Assembly (NCBI GenBank): GCA_029339195.1
Contig: JAPTJF010000252.1
Coordinates: 1 to 64,000 of the forward strand
DNA from: Micractinium sp. NFX-FRZ
Lineage: Eukaryota > Chlorophyta > Trebouxiophyceae > Chlorellales > Chlorellaceae
Direction: 5' to 3'
Length of the DNA: 64,000 nucleotides
In this document: piece by piece, positions 46,376-55,397 of the stretch
Layout: each line of letters starts with the position of its first letter
How positions within the stretch are numbered: the stretch's first letter is position 1
Notes under the pieces: model-generated
Told to the model about the DNA's origin: nothing
The model's input: the letters and a program-made list of their open reading frames with translations, nothing else
The model's database searches: none
Program-made: the position numbers and the translations under genes

Positions 46376-46660
46376 TGCTGCCGCTGCTGCCGCTGCTGCT
46401 GCTGCTGCTGCTCCTGCTGCCGCTGCTGCCGCTGCCGCCGGTGCCGCCGCCGCAGGCTGGGCTGCCGCTGCCATCTCTAGTTCCACTACAGCTTGCTTCG
46501 ACTGCTGCTGCTCCGTCCCATTCTCCAGTGGCGGCCTCCATCGTGTGAGAAACGAGGGAGAGGCTTGCAGGGCTGTGAAGCTAAAGGTGAAGAGCGCCGC
46601 GAGAACGACCACCACCGGGAGCTTGTTTCTGCTGCCCGCCATAGGAGATTGCGCAGTCAT
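39108..46660 (-). CDS. Sulfotransferase-SGNH hydrolase fusion protein (B)
   Basis: Fifteen exons give about 783 aa: 46056-46660, 45251-45415, 44675-44778, 44082-44226, 43792-43930, 43391-43479, 43136-43188, 42426-42486, 42038-42130, 41596-41792, 41024-41189, 40607-40748, about 40315-40377, 39660-39843, 39108-39250. The anchor is VVVVLAALFTFSFTALQA, followed by a stem with a long polyAla run (46330-46440). The sulfotransferase half has RGTKMGGTSIS and FARNPYSRAISSF. It is joined in frame, through FPSW/DSKLAAH, to an SGNH domain with WILGDSHGR (about 535) and C-terminal SADGLHAN (DxxH). SGNH and PC-esterase domains remove or transfer acyl groups on glycans. Exon 13 lies in a tandem duplication and its edges are uncertain. 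The alternative is two genes, but no start codon was seen for the second. The ATG at 46642 is an alternative start. Confidence 0.72.
39902..39924. repeat. Interstitial telomeric repeat (TTTAGGG)3 in an intron
   Basis: Three perfect GGGTTTA units lie 59 nt upstream (in gene orientation) of exon 14 of the fusion gene. Confidence 0.9.
40235..40620 (-). repeat. Tandem duplication of exon-12 end plus following intron
   Basis: Two diverged copies of about 190 nt each contain GCGGACGCCAAGGC (or close), a GTGGGA donor and a GACGCAGGGTGGTA segment. One copy holds the true end of exon 12; the other encodes the exon-13 region. Confidence 0.75.
41024..41296 (-). repeat. Duplicated exon 11 of the fusion gene
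   Basis: A second copy of the exon start (TFDKEVEASPNSYHNASW) at 41226-41296 precedes the used copy (TFDKDVETFPKFYHNASW) at about 41189. Both have GCGCAG acceptors. The upstream copy lacks a GT donor. Confidence 0.8.
41467..41530. repeat. Short minisatellite, about 12-nt unit
   Basis: Repeated GGGCCACATGTT / GGGGCACATGTC units in an intron of the fusion gene. Confidence 0.75.
43556..43835 (-). repeat. Three copies of the exon-5 end with GC donor
   Basis: Diverged copies at 43556-43610 and 43663-43715 match the true exon-5 end at 43787-43835 (LEDDFQ plus the GCAAGC donor). Confidence 0.75.
45399..45712 (-). repeat. Four tandem copies around the exon-2 acceptor
   Basis: Units starting near 45399, 45503, 45582 and 45684 share GCCGCGCCACCTGCACGTGG-like sequence with AGATCA after it. 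The first contains the acceptor of exon 2 of the fusion gene. Confidence 0.8.
46330..46440 (-). repeat. GCN-repeat tract coding polyalanine
   Basis: GCTGCTGCT-type repeats encode about 40 alanines broken by single Gly residues in the stem of the fusion protein. Confidence 0.85.
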
Positions 46661-47203
46661 GAAAGGCGGCACCAGGGCGCGCGGGAGCTTGGCGGGGCAG
46701 ATGCGCTGCGCTTCAAAGCTGCGCGCAATACCCGCGCTGGAGCATGCAATTATTTGAGTCACGCATGGTATGTGCTGCACACTGCAGCTCAATTGTTGCG
46801 CCGCTGAAGGGCACTCCATGTGCAGCTTCCAGCTCACCAGTAAGTGCCCCTGAAGGCGCCTAAGTGCTCATGTACGGCTTTCTTCGAGAGCTTTGGCCAG
46901 CGCCATGAATGCAGCTAGCTTTGCGCTGCACGGGTTGCCCGCGCATTGCACCCTGCCGCCGCCGCCGCAGCAGCTGCCGGCTATGCCTCTGCCGCCATCA
47001 CTCATTCAAGCTATGCCCATGCGCCAGCCGCAGTTCACTGGTTTGGCTTGGTCAATGGTAGATGGTATCAACACCCATGGAGATGCACAGGACCTCTGCG
47101 TGCTCTGCGGCTCGACTCAAATTACATGTTCGAACGAACAATGAAATGCAACACCACAGGATTCCGTGCATGGCAGCGGGCGGGCAGGCGGGCAGGCATC
47201 CCC
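46661..47203. other. Intergenic region
   Basis: This lies between the fusion-gene start and the stop of PC-esterase 2, both on the minus strand. No exon is supported. A minus-strand TGTAA at 47122-47126 suits PC-esterase 2. Confidence 0.5.
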
Positions 47204-50200
47204 TCATCGCGCCACCTCCACCCGAACAGCGCTCCCCAGCCGGCTGTCGCGCAGCACACCGTTGAGCAGGTACAGCCACGTATGGTAGGCCGACGGCTGG
47301 CAGTAGTGGCTGCACTCTCCCGGCAGGTGCATGTCCCACAGCGGCACTGTAGCATTGTATATGCGCAGGTGGGCATCCGCCAGGCGAGGGATGATGGGTG
47401 CCACCGCCATGTTGCGCCTTGTGCCCGCCGCCACTGCGCGGTCGCCGTCGTACCACGCCTTCAGCCACTGGCACTTGAAGGGGCGGTGCTGGAATCCAGG
47501 GAAGGTGCCCTCGTGGGTCGCAAAGTGCTGCAGAGGGGACAAGGTGGGGTGGGGGCTGAGGACCAGGGCAGGCGGACGATTGCGGGGCGGGTGCCCAGGC
47601 CAGGGCAAGGGAGGCCTCCCCTGGGGGGGCTGCGCTGCTGTGCATCACAGGCAGCGCGACTCGGGTGGTGCACACACACATACACACGCATGCAGCGTAT
47701 GCTCAGCGTGGCACACAGCTGGATCCTGCCTGCTGCCTCACCCCCCCGCTCACACCGCCCCCTACAGCGCCCAGCTTGCGCAGCAGCGTCCCACTTGCAC
47801 ACCAGACGGGCCACTTGCAGGCCCGCCCGCCTGCCACGCCTGCACCCCTGTGTCCCGCCCGCCCGCCCACTGGCAAGCAGGCAAGTAATCCACCAATCCA
47901 CAAGCTTGGGGTCAAACCAAGCTGCCCCATGACGCTGGCCCCCCACCCATGTCCACCCAACCCCAGGGCGCAGCCTCTGCCATCCTGGATCACCGCCCCA
48001 CCCTGCTGGTCACCATGCCTTCAACCGTGGCTCGAGCCTTGGCAGCAGCCATCAATGCAGCGACCAGCAACCAGAAATCACCCAAGCAAGACGCTGTCTG
48101 CTAAGCACGCAGCCAAGCTCAACCCGCTGCTACGCAGCAGCCAGCAATGCAGCGACCAGCAACCAGCAACCAACCCAGCAGGACGTTGTCCACCACTAAA
48201 ACACGCAGCCCAGCCCACCTGGGGCCCGGTGTCCACCCACACAAAGCGGGGCAGGCGTGCCTTGTACCGCTGCCGCCACGCTGCCAGCGCTGTTAGCTCT
48301 GCCACGTACCGCGGCCCAGGGGGCTTGGGCAGGTCATACTCGGGGTAGTGCAGCCTGCAAGGGATGGGCAAGCAAAGGACAACAAGTTGAAAAGGGAGGC
48401 CAGGCTCTGCCACGCAACCTGCGCCCAAGGGCGTCGGGAAGACCAGAACACCTGGGGCAGTGCAGCATGTGCGGGGGCCCTTTATTTCTAAGCAGCATTG
48501 CAGTACACACGCACCGTAGCTCAACAAAGGGTCACAGGGTTGGGGCACCACTTCTGCTGGGTGTCCCGCACCCTTGGGCGCAGGCAGCGCGGCATGGGCG
48601 GGCGGGCGGGCCGGCGCATGTGCACCATTGGTTGGCAGCAGCACATCAGCACACTCACCCTGTGTTAAACACCAAGATGTCGTTTGCAAAGTTGGGCACC
48701 AGCATGGCAAGGCGGGGCAGCACCTTGTTGTGTGCCACCCCGGCATGGTCCACTCGCACGGCGCACACGCGCGTGCCGTGGACCAGGTTGAGGCACATGG
48801 GGGCGCCCACCCATTCGACCATCTTCAGCTTCAGGTTTTCCACGGGAGCTACGGCTGGCCTGCACGGCGCAGCAGCGGAAGGGTTCTTTCGAAACTGCGT
48901 GCCATTGGCGTCAGCCAGCAGCAGCAGCGGCGGCAGCAGCAGCAGCAGCAAGCTGCAGCATAGCGCGGCGTCGGCGCGGCTCACGTGCGGCGCAGCGAGG
49001 GCGCAAACTCTCGCAGGAAGCACTCTGCCGCGTAGAACAGGTTCCACGTCTGCGAGTCCCCCATGAACCACAGCGTGCGCCCGCGGATGCGCTGGAACAG
49101 CTCGCACGGCGTGAAGGCCTGCGGGCACGGCACGTGGGCGGGCAGATAAGTGGCACAGGCGGTTCGTCCGGTCGGCGTGCCTGCCCGCCTGCTTCTGGAG
49201 ACCGGCAGTTTGTCCAGTCGGCATGCCTGCTTCTGGAGGCCGGCAACCGCATGTCTGCGTGCCATGCCCTGTGCACCCTGCCGGCAGCCCGGTCCGCCCC
49301 ACGTAAGAGACGCTCTGTCAGCCCCTGAAGTTTTGTGTTCTGCCCCTGCCCCTTGCCCGGCACTCATGTCCTGTTCAAGCAGCGGCTCAACCACATTCCC
49401 TCGGCAGTGTCCCCTTCCCTCCCCTTTTGGCATCTGCCTTGGCTGCCATCCAGGGCAGCCCCCACCCGCCCACCCGACGCTCACCAGCAAGCAGCACCCA
49501 CCTGCAGCTTGAAGCCGCGCCGCATGAGCCGCTGCGCCTCAGCCTCCGACTTGTTCTGCCCAGGGTATAGCGCCCTGCAAAGCTGCTTCTCAAACTGGCA
49601 CACCCCGCAGCAGTGCACCTCGTGCTTGCCGCTCTGGCAGTGCTTGCAGGCCGCCTCCCTGGGCGGCATGCTGTCCACGTCAAACAAGAAGGGCAGGGCA
49701 TCGGCCGACGGGTCGCCCGGAAGCTGCACGGAACCTGCGCAGCAGGAGGATGGAAGGTGTGGGGCGGGGCAGGCTGTCAATGGGCACACAGGAATGGGCA
49801 GGCCTTGAGCAGGCAGCTGTCGCCAGGTGGCTGCACCGGCCCCTGCACGGCAGGCGGGGGCGGGGGCAGGGCGGTGGCAGCTGCAGGGCGGGGGAGGCAG
49901 ACCGGGGAGGCGGATGGTGGGGCAGCACGGTGCCTCGGGGTGCGAGCACCGCGCACCAGGTGGCTGGGTGGGTGCTGCGGTCCTGCACTTGCTGTGCTGC
50001 ACAAGCTCAGCCACCCCAACCAGCACCCGCCGTACAAGCCACCGGGTTGAGATGCAACGACGCCCGCTCATGCCACGCAGCATGCAGTGCTGCCTTGCTG
50101 ACAGGGCCGCCTGCTAGGACTCACCGTCTGCTAGCACTGCGCAGCGCGAGTGTGGCGTGCGGAAGGCGCGTGGAGCGCTGCCAGCAGCGGCTGCCCACTC

Positions 50201-50551
50201 CTGCGCACTCCCACTTGCCGCTGGCTCGTGCTGCTTGCCTGTTGCTGGCTGCTGCTCTCTGCCTTCCGATGCTTCAATCCCACTTTGACTGAGGCCCCTG
50301 GCATCCGCTGCTGCACTGCCCGATGCATCCAGCTGCAGAGTTGCTCCTGCTTTCGCTGTGCTGCCAAAGCCGCTCCATCCTGCCGCCGCCGCCGCCGCTG
50401 CCGCCACGTCAGGGTGGCAGGTGAGCCCGTTCAGTTGGCGGCTTGCGGCCACAATCAGCACCGCGCCCAGTGGGAGCACCCAGAAGAGTGATTTGCTGGC
50501 CCGCTGCGGCGGCGACGGGGCGCCCTGGTACCCGCACTTGCGACATGCCAT
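47204..50551 (-). CDS. PC-esterase/TBL-like membrane protein, copy 2
   Basis: Six exons (50125-50551, 49502-49734, 48985-49118, 48659-48859, 48219-48354, 47204-47527) join in frame to 484 aa. An N-terminal anchor (LFWVLPLGAVLIVAA, about 22-36) follows a short Cys/Lys/Arg-rich cytosolic tail. The stem is Ala/Ser/Gln-rich. The catalytic domain has LWFMGDSQTW and the C-terminal GECSHYC block. Compared with copies 1 and 3 it lacks two introns: one in CCG/GVC and one before VLPRLAMLVP. Its GDS exon has the same length (134 nt) as in both other copies and nearly the same sequence as in copy 3. The likely setting is the Golgi lumen, acting on an acylated glycan; the substrate is unknown. Confidence 0.88.
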
Positions 50552-50968
50552 AGTGGTTGTAGCCTAGCGGCCGTACACTGTCGGCGGAGCGTGCATAGAC
50601 CACTGCGCCGTGCTTAAAAGGTGTTACTCGCAGGGGAGGCTGCAGCAGCAGCGGAGGGACACACAACCCGGGACTTCCAACAAACTCGCGGTGCTCAGTG
50701 GTTGTTGCCGGAGCGCATACGGCGGTAGATGCTCGATGGGCGTGACAAAGGGAAATGGTGCATGGAAGACGTCCAGCGTGCAGCAGCCATAGTGCCAAGC
50801 ATTGCACCGCTGGCGGCAGCATGCCGCAGCGGCAGCGGAGGTGGCTGGTGGTGAGAGGGCGCCTGGGCTGCCAGCCCCGAAGAGTGCCCAGCTGGCAAGC
50901 GAGGCGCAGTTGATGTAAAATGGAGTGGAAAATCAGATAATTGCAAGTCAGGAGGGGCGCAGGCCGTC
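50552..50968. other. Intergenic region
   Basis: Promoter of PC-esterase 2 and 3' end of PC-esterase 3, both minus strand. No exon is supported. Confidence 0.5.
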
Positions 50969-53900
50969 CTATCGCAGGCCAAGGGTGGCGCCTGGCGGTG
51001 CCTGCCCTGCCACACCCGCTTGCGACGGGCCAGCTGCTGCTACCTCGCCAGCTGCCCGCACGCCGGTTGGTGCAACAACGGGCGCCGGTCCAACTGGCGT
51101 GGGTGCCTCGGCTGCTGCCGCTGCCGCCGCCGCCGGCCGCTGTCTGTCCCCTCTTTCCTCTGCCGCGTCCTCCGCAGCGTGTACTGCCACATAGTTCCCC
51201 AGCCGCTCGTCCCGCAGCAGTCCATTGAGCAGGAAGAGCCAGTGCTGGTAGGCGGAGGGGTGGCAGAAGTGCGTGCATTCCCCTGCGGTAGCAGCGGTGG
51301 AGGGCAGGCACAATGTTGGAGTCCCTTGTTGGAGGGACGACCCCTGGCTGTCAGCAGTGCTTGCCCCACGCGCCCCGCACCGTCGTCACTGTGCCTCCTG
51401 CCTCCTGCCCGCCCCACCAAGCCAGGGAGGATCTACGCGGCACGCTGGCGGTACACACACGCAGGCGGGCCTCCACACACTCCGCTATCCTGCCGCCCCC
51501 GCTTTGCCTGCTGCCCCTCGCTTGGGTGGCAGCCTCACCCTGGCCAGCGCCCAACCCGCTGGCTGCACTGGTGTCGTACTGCACTGTACTACACACGCAC
51601 GCTTGCGCAGCTCCCAACCGCTGCGTGCAGGACGCAACTGCCACGGGCGCATCTCCTGAACACACCCACCGTGGCAATCAGTGCCTGGCCCGTCCGCCTT
51701 GCCCACCCAAGTCCCCACCACCCACCTGGCCAGTGGTGCTCCCACAGCGGCACGCTGGCGTTGTACACACGCAAGTACGCATCCGCCAGCTGCGGTACAA
51801 GTGGCGCCACCGGTGCGTTGAAGGGGCCGCCAGCTGTCACTGCAAAGTCGCCGTCATACCAGGCCCGGAGCGGGCGGCAGGTGAAGCGCTGCGTGCCGCC
51901 CGGCCAGGAGCCGTCGGAGGTGTTGAAGTGCTGCAACGGAGAGGGTTTGAAGGCATGAATGCTCATGAAGACGAAACAAGTGGTGTGCGGCACGCATGAC
52001 AGCGTATGGTATTGGCACAGCATGGCACATGAGGCGGTGGGGGGAGGCAGCATGCTGCCCTGGCACACACGCAGGGCCATCAAGTGACCATCGCTGCAGG
52101 CCAGGCTGCCTTACACCAAGCCTGCCGCGGCAGTTGCCATTATTGCGTCCAGGGGAAACACGGGCCAGGAGCAGCAACGGCTACCGCTTGCAGGGCCAGG
52201 CTGCCTCACACCAAGCCCGCATCAAGCCCACCTGTGCCGGGGTGTCCATCCACACCATTTGAGGCAGCTCGGCCGCATGCCGCCGCCGCCACTTGGCCAG
52301 GCCTACCAGCCCCTGCACCAGAAGGCTTTGGTTGGCCGGCACGCCGCCCTCTCCGGGCTTGTGGAAGTGCAGCCTGCAGCATAAGCAGAGGAGGGAGGCA
52401 GAAGACGCAGGCAGCCCCAGAGCGTGGGGTTGAGGACTCCAGCATTTGGGGCAGTAAGCGGCGAGGCAGCAATCGGGCGCGTTCGCCTAACGTGGGGAAG
52501 TGCAGCCGGCAACATTGTGTGCTTGGTTGGCCGGCCGGGCGGGGCTGCGCTGCTGTGGGCACCCAGAGCGCTTGCGTGGATCTCAGGGGCAGAGGATTCC
52601 CGCCCTGGCGAGCCCGCAAGCAGGGCATCCCCTCAGGGTTGTGTGCACATGCGCAGCGCCCCCAGGTAACCCCTCTGTTCCTTCCCTTCCCTTTTCCCCC
52701 GCTTTCTCTTCCCACTGACGCCCAAACCCTTCCCTCACCCAAAGTTGAGCACCACCAGGTCGCGCTTGAAGTTGGGTGCGCGCGCCAGCAGCTGGGGCAG
52801 CACCTGCACTAACCAGGCAGAGGTTTGACTTTGTGTGGAGAAGCCAGGAAGGGACCAGCTCAGGAAGGGACCAGCTAGGGAGCGACCAGCTGGTACAGAC
52901 CAGCACGTGCCCCACTGCGTGAGCACATGAGCAGAAGCCAGAGCCGTGGCTCGGCTTAGCAGGGCGGGCTCGGGAGTTGCTGATCCGTGCTGATGAGCAT
53001 TGCAAGGTTGGTGAGTGCCGAATCTGTGCCCAACCGTGTGCGCCATGCAACCGGGGCAACCCAGCACATGAACCTACTACGTAAACCCTAACCCTAACCC
53101 TAAACCCTACTTGACACGCCTCACCGTGTCTGCCATGCGCAGGGGGCGGTACAGGCGTATGCCGCACACGCGAGTCCCCAGCGCTAGATCCAAGCAGAGG
53201 GGCGGGATCTCGGGCGGCGGCCGGGTGACGAGCTTCAAGTTTTCGGCTTCCGGTGTCAGCGCAGGCCTGCGGGCGGCGGGCACCAGCCAGCACACAGGTT
53301 TGGGCGCCGGCTTGCAGCACAGGGAGGGACAGGTGCCTGCTCAGCCAGCCCATGCAGTGCACGTGTGGGCCTGGCAGGCTGCAGTGCCCAGGCACGAACG
53401 CCCCACGGCTGCCCTGCAGCAAGCCTCTGTGTCCCACCACCACATTAAAGGGCATGATGAGATGCTGCCGGCGCCACCCGTCATTGCCCTGAGGCCCGCA
53501 CGCACGTGCGGCGCAGCGAGGGCGCAAACTCTCGCAGGAAGCACTCTGCCGCGTAGAACAGGTTCCACGTCTGGGAATCCCCCATGAACCACAGCGTGCG
53601 CCCGCGGATGCGCTGGAACAGCTCGCACGGCGTGAAGTCCTGCAGGGGAGACACGGGGGGAATGGGACGGGGAGATGGATGGAAGCACCCTCCCTGCCGG
53701 CAGTGGGCACACGTGGTGCAGGGACACGGGGTGGGGGCGCTGGTCAAGGCATGCATGCTGTGGTCGTGCGCGACCTGGCCAGGCATGCTGACGCCCCTGC
53801 CACCCTCCTGTACTGCCCAGCCGTACCCCTCCCTTGCTTGCACTCCACCCTCTCCTCATCTTGTTGCTGGTTTGAAGGGAGCAGCGGCGAGGTGGGGGGT

Positions 53901-55011
53901 CTGTGTTGCACTCTGTTTGCGGGGATCAGACTGTAAATCCCCAATCCCCACAAAACAAAAGCAAAGCCTCACCTGCATCTGGGGATCCATCCCCAGCAGG
54001 AGCTTTGCTGCAGCCTGAGTCCGGTTTTGCCCTGGGAACAGGTCGTCGCAGCGGCGGGTAGTGAAGACGCACACGCCTGCAAAGTGCACGGGGGCCAGCA
54101 ACCACAGCAGGCAAGCCATGGCTCAGCAGCTTAGCAGGCGAGTTTGCACAGCTGGCGTGGTGCCCGAATCGTGCTGCAGCACAGCGGGCCCTGACCCATT
54201 CAGGCGTATATGGGGCATGCAGCCAAATGGCCAGCTGATGCAGCTTCGAGCAGCCCCTGTCGCACCGCAGCAGGTGGGCAGCTTGCGGCTCTCGTCTGGC
54301 GGGCAGTGGGAGCAGGCTTCCCGGCGGCCGGGCATTGTCGAGGTGTCGAACAGAAAGGGCAAGCTGGCAGAGGCCCGCGCGGGGGAGAGCAGGCGCACCG
54401 AGCCTGCAGGCAGCCCCCAGCACGGCGGGGTGAGGGCACTGGATCGGAGAGGGAGCAGGGCTTGCCGACTTGCATGACGGGTACAGGCTGTGCTCAGGCA
54501 GGCAGCAGCTGGCTGAAAGCGCATAGGCTGGCAGCCGGCTGAGGCTCACCATAGGGCATTAGGCAGGCACATCTGTAACTTGCACAAGGCACGCGACAAG
54601 GCGCAGAGTTGTGCACAGGCCTGGGGACAAGGCAGGCACATCTGATGGGCACCCAAGGTAAGCAAGGCAGGCAGTTGGCTCACCATTCGTGAGGACCTGG
54701 CAGCGTGAGTGTGGGGTCTGGAATGTCAGTCCTGCCTTTGGTATAATGAAAGGTCTGGGCGGAAGGGGAGGCGGAGGCCCCGTCGATGAGCTGCGCGGTG
54801 TCGGCCTAGCCCTCAAGCTTGGCGGCAGGCTGGGTGGAGGCGTCGGCAGCACCGGCGGCGCGGGACCAATAACACTGGCACTGCCCAGCGGGCGGTCCTT
54901 GCAGTCGCCCGCGTCGCCCAGAAGTTTCCAAAGTATGCCGAGCACCGCCAGCTGCAGCGCGACAAGCAGGGCCTGCCTTCGCAAGTCACGCCGCAGTTTG
55001 AGTGGCGCCAT
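50969..55011 (-). CDS. PC-esterase/TBL-like membrane protein, copy 3
   Basis: Nine exons (54684-55011, 54266-54403, 53973-54076, 53506-53639, 53125-53266, 52739-52803, 52232-52373, 51726-51930, 50969-51282) join in frame to 523 aa. The anchor is ALLVALQLAVLGILWKLL (about 13-30), then a Pro-rich stem. Catalytic blocks are LWFMGDSQTW and GECTHFC. Five exons have the same lengths as in copy 1 (104, 134, 142, 65, 142 nt). An intron at 51283-51725 splits WP/GECTHFC, where copies 1 and 2 are uninterrupted. A telomeric repeat lies 15 nt past the donor of the intron at 52804-53124. The C-terminus carries an extra Ala/Pro-rich tail of about 70 aa absent from the paralogues. Confidence 0.87.
53082..53110. 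repeat. Interstitial telomeric repeat in PC-esterase 3 intron
   Basis: TAAACCCTAACCCTAACCC followed by TAAACCCTAC. It mixes CCCTAAA and CCCTAA units and ends about 15 nt from the splice donor at 53124. Confidence 0.88.
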
Positions 55012-55397
55012 ACCGTGACTAGCGGGCCCACCAGGGGCCCAGATTGCGAGGCATGGCCCCCGAAGCAGTTGGAAGAACAGGGCGCAACTGCGGCACTGCG
55101 GGGTGGGCATTTGTTGGTGGCCGGCCATCACAGTGGCCTGTTGCCAGCGGGGGCTAGGGCCCATGCATGTGCCTGTGTTTCCTTTTGCATGCCGCAGCAC
55201 ATGAAGGCTGGTGGTGTGATAAGTGCACCAAGAATTGGAGTCTGTCTGCTTTTACAGTTGCTGGACATGTCAGGCGGCGCATGTGTGCCCAAAGCCTTTG
55301 GCCGCCCACGTGGCAGCCCAGAGCCGCTGGTCGGGAGGAGAATGAAATCGCAGCAGTGGCATGCAGCACGGACCAACAAAACCGCTTGCCACTGTCG
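55012..55397. other. Intergenic region
   Basis: PC-esterase 3 promoter and the 3' end of the oxygenase gene. A minus-strand TGTAA lies at 55252-55256. No exon is supported. Confidence 0.5.
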
